Assembly: GCF_000732195.1 (NCBI RefSeq)
Contig: NZ_JNNU01000005.1
Coordinates: 310,001-374,000 of the forward strand
DNA from: Neorhizobium vignae
Lineage (GTDB): Bacteria > Pseudomonadota > Alphaproteobacteria > Rhizobiales > Rhizobiaceae
DNA: 64,000 bases
Direction: 5' to 3'
Of the stretch, positions 17,657 to 25,137 are shown piece by piece. Position numbers and translations under genes: made by a program. The notes under the pieces were generated by a model that was given only the letters and a program-made list of their open reading frames with translations, did no database searches and was not told where the DNA came from. The number at the start of each line of letters is the position of its first letter. Within the stretch, counting starts at the first letter, position 1.

Positions 17657-17707
17657 CAAGATACCCCACATATGTCCGCAGGACGGGTCGCAAACTCACT
17701 GCCGCGG
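17657..17707 (+). repeat. Array 3' element 4
   Basis: Begins 13 nt after copy 4. CAAGATACC at 17657-17665, stem CCGC (17676-17679)/GCGG (17704-17707), loop GGTCGCAAAC (17686-17695). More diverged from elements 1 and 3. Confidence 0.7.
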
Positions 17708-17730
17708 GCAACTCTGAAAGGCACAAGACA

Positions 17731-17985
17731 ATGACAAAGATCACTTCCGCCCTCGCCGCAGCCCTGATCGCTTCGGTTTCGTTCGCCGGTGCAGCACTTG
17801 CTGAAGGCGACTATTACCAGGGCACCCAGAAGACCGGGCCCGCCACATCCATCGATCGCCTGAACACCGGCAGCATCGATCGTCAGGACGGCAAGCTTCC
17901 GTTCAACAATGGCGGTGGCCGCGATAACCGCGCTTCCGATCTGGACAGCGGCGACTACTACAGCGGCGTCAACCGCCCGAACTAA
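17731..17985 (+). CDS. GDYYEG array protein 5 (type A-like), small secreted
   Basis: 84 aa with signal peptide ending AALA; mature part begins EGDYYQGTQK and ends SGDYYSGVNRPN. The centre has LNTGSIDRQDGK, matching the TGSI of type A, plus a Gly/Asn/Asp-rich stretch. More diverged than copies 1-4, so an older duplication. Ribosome site GAAAGG precedes the ATG. It is followed by a longer, 450-bp spacer with two strong hairpins before copy 6. Confidence 0.82.
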   Translation: MTKITSALAAALIASVSFAGAALAEGDYYQGTQKTGPATSIDRLNTGSIDRQDGKLPFNNGGGRDNRASDLDSGDYYSGVNRPN

Positions 17986-18070
17986 CGCCTAAGTTCGTTC
18001 GCCATCGATAGCCGCACAGAGCCTTGCCCGGTGCGGGATCAAACAGACAGCAAACATACGGAAAAAATGA

Positions 18071-18098
18071 AATACCAGCCGCGCGAGCGGCTGGTATT
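18071..18098 (+). terminator. Perfect 12-bp hairpin with GCGA tetraloop
   Basis: AATACCAGCCGC - GCGA - GCGGCTGGTATT after copy 5. The stem is perfect and the GNRA-type tetraloop is very stable, but no T-run follows. It may be a mRNA 3'-end stabiliser, a processing site, or a weak terminator. Confidence 0.55.
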
Positions 18099-18109
18099 CG
18101 CAGTTCATT

Positions 18110-18149
18110 CAAGACACCGATTGGAAAGACGGGTCGCAATCGTCTTTCC
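18110..18149 (+). repeat. Array 3' element 5
   Basis: CAAGACACC at 18110-18118, then a perfect 9-bp stem GGAAAGACG (18123-18131)/CGTCTTTCC (18141-18149) that presents GGTCGCAAT (18132-18140) exactly as a 9-nt loop. The stem sequence is unrelated to that of the other elements while the loop is kept. Confidence 0.78.
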
Positions 18150-18437
18150 GGTGCGTGATGGCCGGACTCTGAAACCAGCCATCGAGTTCAAGATTAAGTG
18201 AAGCTTTTCCACGAATCAATCACGTTGATGCTCTTCTTCGTGAGATTTCCTGCATTTGGCCCTGCGCAGCCGGTTTCCCGCAATATTACAGACTTTTCTG
18301 GCGTTCAGAAAAAACCGGGAGTTGGCATGTCCGCCCCATTTCTATTGGAACGATCCTCCCTTCCAGGGATTTGTAGCTCGGACGGAGCGATGAACCTATC
18401 GCTTCGCACCATGAAAACAGATGGAAAGGACTGGAAA

Positions 18438-18734
18438 ATGAAAACCTATCTCACTTCCGGTATTGCCGCTCTTATCATTTCGGCCGGTTTCGCCGGTGCC
18501 GCCGCAGCACAAAATGCGGTCTATTCGGACCCGGACGGCCTGCCTCATTCGCCGCCGACCATCCAGCAGGATCGCGGTCAGGATCGCGGTCAGGGCGTGG
18601 ACACCATGTCGACCGGCAGCATCTATCCGAGCGCCGGCTACATGTACAACAACAACGCGAGCGGCAACGCCGATCTCGATGGTGGACAGGACGAAGGCGA
18701 CTACTACGACGGTACGTTGCGTCCGCATAACTAA
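18438..18734 (+). CDS. GDYYEG array protein 6 (divergent), small secreted
   Basis: 98 aa from ATG 18438 (ribosome site AAAGGA); the frame opens upstream at 18198 but the signal peptide MKTYLTSGIAALIISAGF fixes the start. Signal peptide ends AAAA. The N-terminal box is lost (QNAVYSDPDG) but TGSI and the C-terminal box EGDYYDGTLRPHN remain. The middle has a DRGQDRGQG repeat and an Asn/Tyr-rich stretch. It is the outgroup of the array, and retention of only the C-terminal box argues that this end matters most. Confidence 0.8.
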   Translation: MKTYLTSGIAALIISAGFAGAAAAQNAVYSDPDGLPHSPPTIQQDRGQDRGQGVDTMSTGSIYPSAGYMYNNNASGNADLDGGQDEGDYYDGTLRPHN

Positions 18735-18743
18735 GCAGTTGCT

Positions 18744-18787
18744 TCAAGATACCGCATCCCGCGCAGGTCGCAACGACGCACGGGATG
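18744..18787 (+). repeat. Array 3' element 6
   Basis: Begins 10 nt after copy 6. CAAGATACC at 18744-18752, 7-bp stem CATCCCG (18755-18761)/CGGGATG (18781-18787), loop containing GGTCGCAAC (18766-18774), within which GTCG/CGAC can form a small inner stem. Confidence 0.75.
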
Positions 18788-18812
18788 ACCTCTCCACCGA
18801 CAGACCAATTTG

Positions 18813-18839
18813 AAGCCGGCCCTCGTGGCCGGCTTTTTT
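18813..18839 (+). terminator. Strong rho-independent terminator closing the array
   Basis: AAGCCGGCC and GGCCGGCTT form a 9-bp stem with a 5-nt loop, followed by a run of T. It is the only canonical terminator between 16422 and 18839, consistent with the array being read from one or few promoters. Confidence 0.85.
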
Positions 18840-19032
18840 CATGGATGCCGTCTCTGGGGGCGCGGCTACGCCTCGGCGAGCGGATGTTACCGCCGACGGC
18901 GTCATGAACGATTTTCGTCGCACCGCCCGCCCATTCGGCGTTAACCATTCTGAACCCTGGATGAAACTCTCTCTCAGGACGCATTCAGCCCCGCGCCTTT
19001 ATTCTGCCGTCATTGGCTTTGGGGAGAGAACC

Positions 19033-19203
19033 ATGACCATCCTTGCACGCCGCCTGACAATCGTGACGCTGATCATGACCATTTTCGCATTCGCCTTTGC
19101 GGCACTCGTGGCCGTTCCGGCGCGCAACGATCTGCGCGTGCATCTTGGCACCGGGGTGCCCTGCTATCATCCCGCCACGCCGAACTGCGTCGCGGCCCTT
19201 TGA
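19033..19203 (+). CDS. Small exported or membrane-anchored protein
   Basis: 56 aa from ATG 19033 (GGGGAGAGAACC just upstream is a good ribosome site). One hydrophobic segment spans residues about 8-30 (LTIVTLIMTIFAFAFAALVA), then a short tail with RNDLRVHLGTGVPCYHPATPN (two cysteines in total: GVPC and PNC). It could be a signal peptide with a 25-residue mature peptide or a single-span protein. Not related to the GDYYEG array in sequence. No family recognised. Confidence 0.6.
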   Translation: MTILARRLTIVTLIMTIFAFAFAALVAVPARNDLRVHLGTGVPCYHPATPNCVAAL

Positions 19204-19277
19204 AAAGTCCAGGTGTTCAATCGGCGGGAGCGTTTCAACGTCGTTTGATTGTTATCGAGTTCTCTCTATAATAGCGC

Positions 19278-20780
19278 ATGAACACACGAATCTTTTCCTT
19301 GACCCCGCTTTCCTTCATCAGCCCAAGCCCGGTAGAGCCGCGCGCATTCGACAATCCGGTCGAGGCGGTCGACGCCCTGACCGAACTTTACGAACGCAAT
19401 ACGAAATTCCTGATCGACGCGTTTGGGGCGCTTGCCGATGGTGCGGCCGTGACCGGCCGCTACCGTGCCTGCTATCCGCAGGTCAGCATCGAGACGACCT
19501 CCTTTGGCCACGCCGACTCGCGCCTGTCCTACGGCCATGTCTCGTCGCCCGGCGTCTATACGACGACGATCACGCGGCCGAAGCTGTTCCGGCATTACCT
19601 GAAAGAACAGCTCGGCCTCCTGATGCGCAACCACAGCGTTCCGGTGACGATTTCGGAATCGACAACACCGATCCCGCTGCATTTCGCCTTCAGCGAAGGC
19701 GCACATGTCGAAGCATCCGCGACCAGTTCGCTCGCCGACATCTCGCTGCGCGACCTCTTCGACACGCCGGATCTCAACAACACCGACGACCTGATAGCCA
19801 ACGGCGAATACGACCAGGTGCCCGGAGAGCCGGCGCCGCTTGCGCCGTTCACCGCGCAGCGCATCGACTATTCGCTCGCCCGCCTCAGCCACTATACGGC
19901 GACCAGCGCGGATCATTTCCAGAACTTCGTGCTGTTCACGAACTATCAGTTCTACATCGACGAATTCGCCGCCTGGGCGCGCGAGATGATGGCCAGGGGT
20001 GGCGACGGCTATACGGCCTTCGTCGAGCCCGGCAACCTCGTTACCCTTGCGGGCAGCGACAAGCCGGAAACCGACGCCGTCGTGCGCATGCCGCAGATGC
20101 CGGCCTATCACCTGAAGAAAAAGGGCCATGCGGGCATCACGCTCGTCAATATCGGCGTCGGGCCTTCGAACGCGAAAACGATCACCGACCATATCGCCGT
20201 GCTGCGACCGCATGCCTGGCTGATGGTCGGCCATTGCGCCGGCCTGCGCAACAGCCAACGCCTCGGCGACTATGTGCTGGCGCATGCCTATGTGCGCGAG
20301 GACCACGTGCTCGACGACGACCTGCCTGTGTGGATCCCGATCCCCGCCCTTGCCGAAGTGCAGCAGGCGCTCGAAAGCGCCGTCGAGGAGGTCACCGGCT
20401 ACCAGGGCTTCGAGCTGAAGCGGATCATGCGCACCGGCACGGTCGCGACCATCGACAACCGTAACTGGGAACTGCGCGACCAGCGCGGACCGGTGAAGCG
20501 GCTCTCCCAGTCAAGGGCAATCGCCCTCGACATGGAATCGGCGACGATCGCCGCCAACGGGTTCCGCTTCCGCGTGCCCTACGGAACGCTGCTCTGCGTC
20601 TCCGACCGGCCGCTGCATGGCGAACTGAAACTGCCCGGCATGGCGACCGCCTTCTACCGCACCCAGGTCAGCCAGCACCTGCAGATCGGCATCCGCGCCG
20701 TGCAGAAACTCGCGGCCATGCCGACCGAGACGCTGCATTCACGCAAGCTGAGAAGCTTTTATGAGACGGCGTTTCAGTGA
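19278..20780 (+). CDS. amn: AMP nucleosidase
   Basis: 500 aa, close to the usual Amn length of about 480-500. An N-terminal regulatory domain (residues about 25-190, with YPQVSIETTSFGHADSRLSYGHV and YTTTITRPKLF) precedes a nucleoside phosphorylase-like catalytic domain (ITLVNIGVGPSNAKTITDHIAVLRP in two parts: ITLVNIGVGPSNAKT and ITDHIAVLRP; LMVGHCAGLR; AIALDMESATIAANGFRFR in two parts: AIALDMESATIAA and NGFRFR). It hydrolyses AMP to adenine and ribose 5-phosphate, controlling adenylate pools in the cytoplasm. Followed closely by vapBC. Confidence 0.95.
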   Translation: MNTRIFSLTPLSFISPSPVEPRAFDNPVEAVDALTELYERNTKFLIDAFGALADGAAVTGRYRACYPQVSIETTSFGHADSRLSYGHVSSPGVYTTTITRPKLFRHYLKEQLGLLMRNHSVPVTISESTTPIPLHFAFSEGAHVEASATSSLADISLRDLFDTPDLNNTDDLIANGEYDQVPGEPAPLAPFTAQRIDYSLARLSHYTATSADHFQNFVLFTNYQFYIDEFAAWAREMMARGGDGYTAFVEPGNLVTLAGSDKPETDAVVRMPQMPAYHLKKKGHAGITLVNIGVGPSNAKTITDHIAVLRPHAWLMVGHCAGLRNSQRLGDYVLAHAYVREDHVLDDDLPVWIPIPALAEVQQALESAVEEVTGYQGFELKRIMRTGTVATIDNRNWELRDQRGPVKRLSQSRAIALDMESATIAANGFRFRVPYGTLLCVSDRPLHGELKLPGMATAFYRTQVSQHLQIGIRAVQKLAAMPTETLHSRKLRSFYETAFQ

Positions 20781-20828
20781 CATCGCCCTGATTTAGGACT
20801 ATATTCTGGTGTCTCCGGAGGGCTCCAG

Positions 20829-21107
20829 ATGCGAATGTCCTTAAATCTCGACGATGAACTGCTAAACGAAGCGAAGGAAATTACCGGTTTGCCGACCACG
20901 GCGACCGTAGAAGAGATACTTCGTCGATTCGTCACGAATGAACGCCAGCGTCGAGCTCTGAGCGAACTTTCCGGCCTGGGCTGGGACGGTCCGCATCACA
21001 GCCGACCGACCTTTGAGACATTGGCGTCCGAATTTCGGGCCTTGACCGCGGATCGTCTTCACACGCCTTCAGAAGTGTTGATGCGTGAGGGACGCGGGGA
21101 ACGGTGA
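20829..21107 (+). CDS. vapB: VapB-type antitoxin
   Basis: 92 aa. The N-terminus RMSLNLDDELLNEAKEITG and following TATVEEILRRFVTNE fit the ribbon-helix-helix DNA-binding domain of DUF2191-type VapB antitoxins; the C-terminal ~35 residues (FETLASEFRALTADR) would wrap the toxin. Ribosome site GGAGGG stands 6-10 nt before the ATG. Its stop overlaps the GTG start of the toxin by 4 nt (GTGA), so the two are translationally coupled. Antitoxins of this type usually repress their own promoter. Confidence 0.85.
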   Translation: MRMSLNLDDELLNEAKEITGLPTTATVEEILRRFVTNERQRRALSELSGLGWDGPHHSRPTFETLASEFRALTADRLHTPSEVLMREGRGER

Positions 21108-21532
21108 CAACGTTCGTCGTCGACGCAAGCGTCGTCATCAAATGGGTGGTCCAGGAAGAGGGAACCCCTGAGGCGCTGTCGCTACTCCAGGCTAACACGC
21201 TGGTTGCTCCGGAATTGATCCTCACCGAATGCGCCAACATCCTCTGGAAGAAGTCGCGGCGCGGCGAGCTTTCCGCTGCTGAGGCGCATTTTGCCGCAAG
21301 GCTCATCGAAGGCTCGGTCCTGCAATTGCGGGAAATGCTGCCGTCTTTCACGTCCAGCGTCGAATTGGCAATCAAACTCGATCATCCGGCTTATGACTGC
21401 ATCTATCTGGCGCTTGCGCTCAAGGAGGACATTCGCTTCGTCACCGCAGATGAAAGCCTTGTTCGGAAGCTGCGCCAAAGCTCTGAAGCGGAACTCCGGG
21501 ACGTGGCGATATCGCTGAGCGAATTGGCTTAA
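21104..21532 (+). CDS. vapC: VapC-type PIN-domain toxin ribonuclease
   Basis: 142 aa with a complete PIN active site: D7 (FVVDASVVIKW), E42 (LTECANILW), D98 (HPAYDCIYLALA) and D116 (FVTADESL). These acidic residues bind Mg/Mn and cleave RNA, in known VapC proteins usually tRNA or rRNA. GTG start at 21104 overlaps vapB. All catalytic residues are present, so the module looks active. Convergent with the flippase-like gene at 21529, with a 4-bp overlap of ends. Confidence 0.9.
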   Translation: MTTFVVDASVVIKWVVQEEGTPEALSLLQANTLVAPELILTECANILWKKSRRGELSAAEAHFAARLIEGSVLQLREMLPSFTSSVELAIKLDHPAYDCIYLALALKEDIRFVTADESLVRKLRQSSEAELRDVAISLSELA

Positions 21533-22491
21533 CTGCGATGATGTGTCGGCCTCGCCACCAGCAATGACAGCGCCGTCCCCACCAGCGACGAGACGATCAC
21601 CAGGAGATGCGCATTGACGGCCGCCTGGCCGAGTTCCTCCAGGGGCAGTCCGGCGGTGCCGGCACCGAAGGCGACGGCGCCGGCGGTGATGCCGGCGGGA
21701 TAGGTGCCGACGCCGGCGGGGGCGTGGACCGGAAGCACCGAAGAGAGTTCGCCGCCGAGGGCGCCGCCGAAACTTGCGGCGATCGAGAGGTCACCCAAAA
21801 GGCCGAGGACCCAGGCGAGAACGGCGATCTTGGTGAACCAGTTGATCAGCGTCGCGCCCCAGGCACGGGCGAAGGCCTTCGCATCGAGCGGCAGGCCAGC
21901 TTTGATCTCGTCGAGCAGTTTTTTCGCCTTGTTCGGCAGGATCTTGGCCGCAAACCGGAAGGCCGGGCCGCGCAGCGCGAAGGCGATTGCCGGCAGGATG
22001 AGGAAGGCGAGCCAGAGCGCCCAGGCCCAGAGTTTCCCTGTCTGCAGCGCCAGCCCGGTGCCGGCGGCGGCGAGCAGGGCGTGCAGGTCGAAAAGCCGCA
22101 TGACCAACAGCGCTGCGGTGCTGCGCGCAACGCCCAGGCCGAATTCGCGCTTCATCAGCAGCGGAAAGCTCGCCTCGCCGGTGCGGAAGGGCAGCATGAT
22201 GTTCAAGAGGTTATGAACCTGGACGAGCCGCAGCAGCGTGCCGAACCGGCCGCCGGTCTCGGCCGGGAAATAGTCGTAGATGCGCCAGGTTCTAAGGACA
22301 TAGGTGCCGAGCAGCAGCACCAGCGCTACCGCCGCCGAGCCCCAGCCGGCGCTGCTCCACAGCGACACGACGCTCTGCCAGCCCCAGACCCATTGGATGA
22401 ACACGGCGTAGAGGGCGATGATCGCCAACGTTGCGAGCGTCATCGCGTGGCGAATTATCCATGCCCGGCTGGCAACCGGAGAATTCTTCAT
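21529..22491 (-). CDS. Lysylphosphatidylglycerol synthase TM-region / flippase-like membrane protein
   Basis: 320 aa from ATG 22491; in-frame ATGs at 22533 and 22551 exist but would leave almost no promoter space before the divergent GT2 gene. About eight membrane segments, with motifs FRTGEASFPLLMKREFGLG and the late HAPAGVGTYPAG, as in MprF-type flippases and UPF0104 proteins. It stands back-to-back with a polyprenyl-phosphate glycosyltransferase and a GT39 enzyme, so a role in flipping a lipid-linked sugar or modified lipid is a fair inference. Second family member in the window (first at 1134). Confidence 0.8.
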   Translation of the reverse strand: MKNSPVASRAWIIRHAMTLATLAIIALYAVFIQWVWGWQSVVSLWSSAGWGSAAVALVLLLGTYVLRTWRIYDYFPAETGGRFGTLLRLVQVHNLLNIMLPFRTGEASFPLLMKREFGLGVARSTAALLVMRLFDLHALLAAAGTGLALQTGKLWAWALWLAFLILPAIAFALRGPAFRFAAKILPNKAKKLLDEIKAGLPLDAKAFARAWGATLINWFTKIAVLAWVLGLLGDLSIAASFGGALGGELSSVLPVHAPAGVGTYPAGITAGAVAFGAGTAGLPLEELGQAAVNAHLLVIVSSLVGTALSLLVARPTHHRS

Positions 22492-22576
22492 ATAGTAGGG
22501 TGCCCCATGTGATATTTCGGGTTTTGCCGCCATCGAGGCGCGCCGTTTCAAGCCCGTGGTTTAGGAGAAACGCAAG

Positions 22577-23596
22577 GTGCGTACAACAGCAGAGTCGGTG
22601 ACGGGCCTCATCGAGACGGCCGAGCCGATCGAACTGTCCCTCGTCGTGCCCCTCTTCAACGAAGAAGAAAGCGTCGGCCCGCTGATCGAGCGGATCTGCG
22701 CGGCGATGGACGGTTACGCCACGACCTGGGAACTCATTCTCGTCGACGACGGCAGCACGGATGCGACGATCGCCAATGCCCGCGAAGCGCTCAATCGGCC
22801 GGGCCTCGACCTCAAAATCGTCGCGCTGCAGCGCAATTTCGGCCAGACGGCCGCCATGCAGGCCGGCATCAACCAGGCGGAAGGCCGGCTGATCGCCACG
22901 CTCGACGGCGACCTGCAGAACGACCCGAAGGACATTCCCGGCATGGTGGCCGAGCTGGAGCGGCGCGAGCTGGATCTGCTCGTCGGCTGGCGCAAGAACC
23001 GACAGGACGGCCTGTTGATGCGCAAGGTGCCGTCCTTCATCGCCAATCGGCTGATCGGCCGGATTACCGGCGTGCGGCTGCACGACTATGGCTGCTCGCT
23101 GAAGATTTATCGCGGTTCGGTCATCAGGCAGGTCAAGCTGATGGGCGAGATGCACCGCTTCATTCCGGCCTGGGTGGCCGGCGTGGTGCCGAGTTCGCGG
23201 ATCGGCGAAATGCCGGTGACCCACCATGCGCGCCAGCACGGCGTTTCCAAATACGGGATTTCCCGCACCTTCCGGGTGATTCTCGATCTGCTGTCGGTGA
23301 TGTTCTTCATGCGCTTCAAGGCGCGGCCGGGGCATTTCTTCGGCTCGCTCGGCCTCGGGCTCGGGGCGCTGTCGGCGATCATCCTGTTTTACCTGTTCAT
23401 CGACAAGTTCGTCATGGGCAACGACATCGGCACCCGGCCGCTGTTCCTCATCGGCGTCATGCTGTTCCTGTCAGCGGTGCAGATGATCACCACCGGCATT
23501 CTCGCCGAAATGATCGCCCGCACCTATTACCGGGAAGATACCGCCCTCAGCTACATCGTCAGGGAAGTCTATGAGGGCGATGCGGCGCATCACTGA
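22577..23596 (+). CDS. GT2 family polyprenyl-phosphate glycosyltransferase (ArnC/DPM1-like)
   Basis: 339 aa from GTG 22577 behind AGGAGAAA. The catalytic domain has SLVVPLFNEEESVGPLIERI, LVDDGSTDAT (UDP-sugar aspartates) and ATLDGDLQNDP, with acceptor region GWRKNRQDG. Two C-terminal membrane helices (about residues 235-305) anchor it. Such enzymes load a sugar onto undecaprenyl phosphate at the inner membrane. Its end overlaps the GT39 gene by 26 bp, so the pair probably makes and then transfers one lipid-linked sugar. The sugar is unknown; it may decorate lipid A, hopanoid or glycan. Confidence 0.9.
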   Translation: MRTTAESVTGLIETAEPIELSLVVPLFNEEESVGPLIERICAAMDGYATTWELILVDDGSTDATIANAREALNRPGLDLKIVALQRNFGQTAAMQAGINQAEGRLIATLDGDLQNDPKDIPGMVAELERRELDLLVGWRKNRQDGLLMRKVPSFIANRLIGRITGVRLHDYGCSLKIYRGSVIRQVKLMGEMHRFIPAWVAGVVPSSRIGEMPVTHHARQHGVSKYGISRTFRVILDLLSVMFFMRFKARPGHFFGSLGLGLGALSAIILFYLFIDKFVMGNDIGTRPLFLIGVMLFLSAVQMITTGILAEMIARTYYREDTALSYIVREVYEGDAAHH

Positions 23597-25079
23597 CGCG
23601 CTTGCACGCCGTCCCGACCTCATCCTCTGGCTGATCGCCGCATATTATGTGCTCGCGGTCATCCTTCGGGTGCTGCGATCGGAGGCGCTCGAAAGCGACG
23701 AGGCAGAACAGCTCTACCAGTCGCAGTTCCTGTTGATGGGCTACGGCCGTCAGCCGCCGTTCTACAACTGGCTGCAATACGGCGTCGTGCACCTGATCGG
23801 CCCGTCGGTTTTTGCGATCTCGCTCGTCAAGAACCTGCTGCTTTTCCTCACCTGCGCGGTCTACGGGCTCGCGGCGCGGATCCTGCTCAAGGACCGACGC
23901 CTCGTCGCCGTCGCCATGATCGGCGTGATCGCCATGCCGGCGGTCAGCGTCATGGCGCAACGGGACCTGACGCATGCCATCGCTACGCTGTTTGCCGTCG
24001 CGCTGTTCTTCTACGGTTTCCTCAGGACGCTGACGCGGCCAACCCTTTGGACCTACCTGCTCACCGGCATCGCGGTCGGGTTCGGGCTGATCGCCAAGTA
24101 TAATTTCGTCATCGTGCCCGTCGCGGCGATCCTGGCCATCCTGCCGGAGCCGGATTTGCGCAGGCGCATTCTCGACTGGCGGCTTATCCCGGCGCTTGCC
24201 GTCACAGCGATGATCTGCCTGCCGCATGGGCTTTGGGTGCTCGGAAACCTGGGTGAAGCCACGGCCGGGACGATCAAGGCGATGCGGGAGGATGCTTCGG
24301 GCAACCCCATCCTCGACCGGCTTTCCGGCATCGGCACGCTTTTCCTTGCTATATTGACCGGCGGACTGCCGGTGCTCGCCTTTTTCCTGATCGCCTTCCG
24401 GCGGACGCTGGTCGATGCATGGCGGGCGACGAACCAATGGACGCGGGTGATCGGCCGGACGCTCGTCATCTGCCTGATTGCCGTCGGGCTGATCGGGCTC
24501 GGTTTCGGCGCCACCAGCATCAGCGAAAAATGGCTGTCGCCCTTCCTGGTTCTGCTGCCGCTCTATCTGTGCCTGAAGCTTGAGGCGGCCAATGCGGATA
24601 CGAGCCGCAGCATCCCGCGGCTGCTGTTTCCAGTGGCTGTGCTGGCGCTCGGCTTCGTCGTCTATGTCGCGCTCGGCAATGTCATCGGCCCGATATTCCG
24701 CGATTATACCAAGGAAAACCTGCCGTCCGGGCCGTTCATCAGACAGGTGGTGGCGGAGCATGCCGATACCAAGCCGGCCTACGTGATGACCGACGATCCC
24801 TATCTTGCCGCCAGCGCCCGGCTGGAACTGCCGCAGGCTCGCGTGCTGCTGCAGAGTTTCGGGCAGACGCCGCCGCTCGGCGAGGCGGAGAGACGCCAGC
24901 CGGGGCTGATCATCTGGCAGGGCGGTGGTGAAACGCTCGATGCTCTCAAGCCATATCTGCAGGCGAACGGCGTTGCAGCGGAAGGTTTGGCGCCGGCGAC
25001 CAAGACCGTGCCCTATCTCTTCTCCGGCGGGCGGGACAGCGTCGCGTTCGGGTATGCGTGGGTGGAGCCAGGCAGATAG
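23571..25079 (+). CDS. GT39/ArnT-like membrane glycosyltransferase
   Basis: 502 aa with about ten membrane segments. The first luminal loop carries the catalytic acidic motif SDEAEQLYQSQF (about residues 43-54), as in ArnT/PMT enzymes, followed by RQPPFYNWLQYG. The C-terminal ~120 residues form a soluble periplasmic domain. It would use the polyprenyl-phosphate sugar made by the overlapping GT2 enzyme and transfer it on the periplasmic side. No aminoarabinose (arn) biosynthesis genes are nearby, so the product is not necessarily L-Ara4N lipid A. Confidence 0.88.
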   Translation: MRAMRRITDALARRPDLILWLIAAYYVLAVILRVLRSEALESDEAEQLYQSQFLLMGYGRQPPFYNWLQYGVVHLIGPSVFAISLVKNLLLFLTCAVYGLAARILLKDRRLVAVAMIGVIAMPAVSVMAQRDLTHAIATLFAVALFFYGFLRTLTRPTLWTYLLTGIAVGFGLIAKYNFVIVPVAAILAILPEPDLRRRILDWRLIPALAVTAMICLPHGLWVLGNLGEATAGTIKAMREDASGNPILDRLSGIGTLFLAILTGGLPVLAFFLIAFRRTLVDAWRATNQWTRVIGRTLVICLIAVGLIGLGFGATSISEKWLSPFLVLLPLYLCLKLEAANADTSRSIPRLLFPVAVLALGFVVYVALGNVIGPIFRDYTKENLPSGPFIRQVVAEHADTKPAYVMTDDPYLAASARLELPQARVLLQSFGQTPPLGEAERRQPGLIIWQGGGETLDALKPYLQANGVAAEGLAPATKTVPYLFSGGRDSVAFGYAWVEPGR

Positions 25080-25099
25080 AGATCGGCGGCAGGCTCCCT

Positions 25100-25120
25100 C
25101 TCCCCCCTTGCGGGGGAGAT
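25100..25120. repeat. Partial copy of the rhizobial mosaic palindrome
   Basis: CTCCCCCCTTGCGGGGGAGAT, a short hairpin matching one arm of the large element at 47236-47370. It sits between convergent genes. Confidence 0.7.
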
Positions 25121-25137
25121 TGACTCGCGGTGGCGGC

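Noticed and set aside
16350..17671. Long minus-strand open frames across the GDYYEG array (up to 218 aa)
   Set aside because: They mirror the repeated plus-strand genes; plus-strand frames have signal peptides, ribosome sites and conserved ends, the minus frames do not.
22577..25079. Complete aminoarabinose (arn) lipid A operon
   Set aside because: Only ArnC- and ArnT-like enzymes are present; arnA, arnB, arnD and arnE/F are missing, so L-Ara4N synthesis cannot be claimed.
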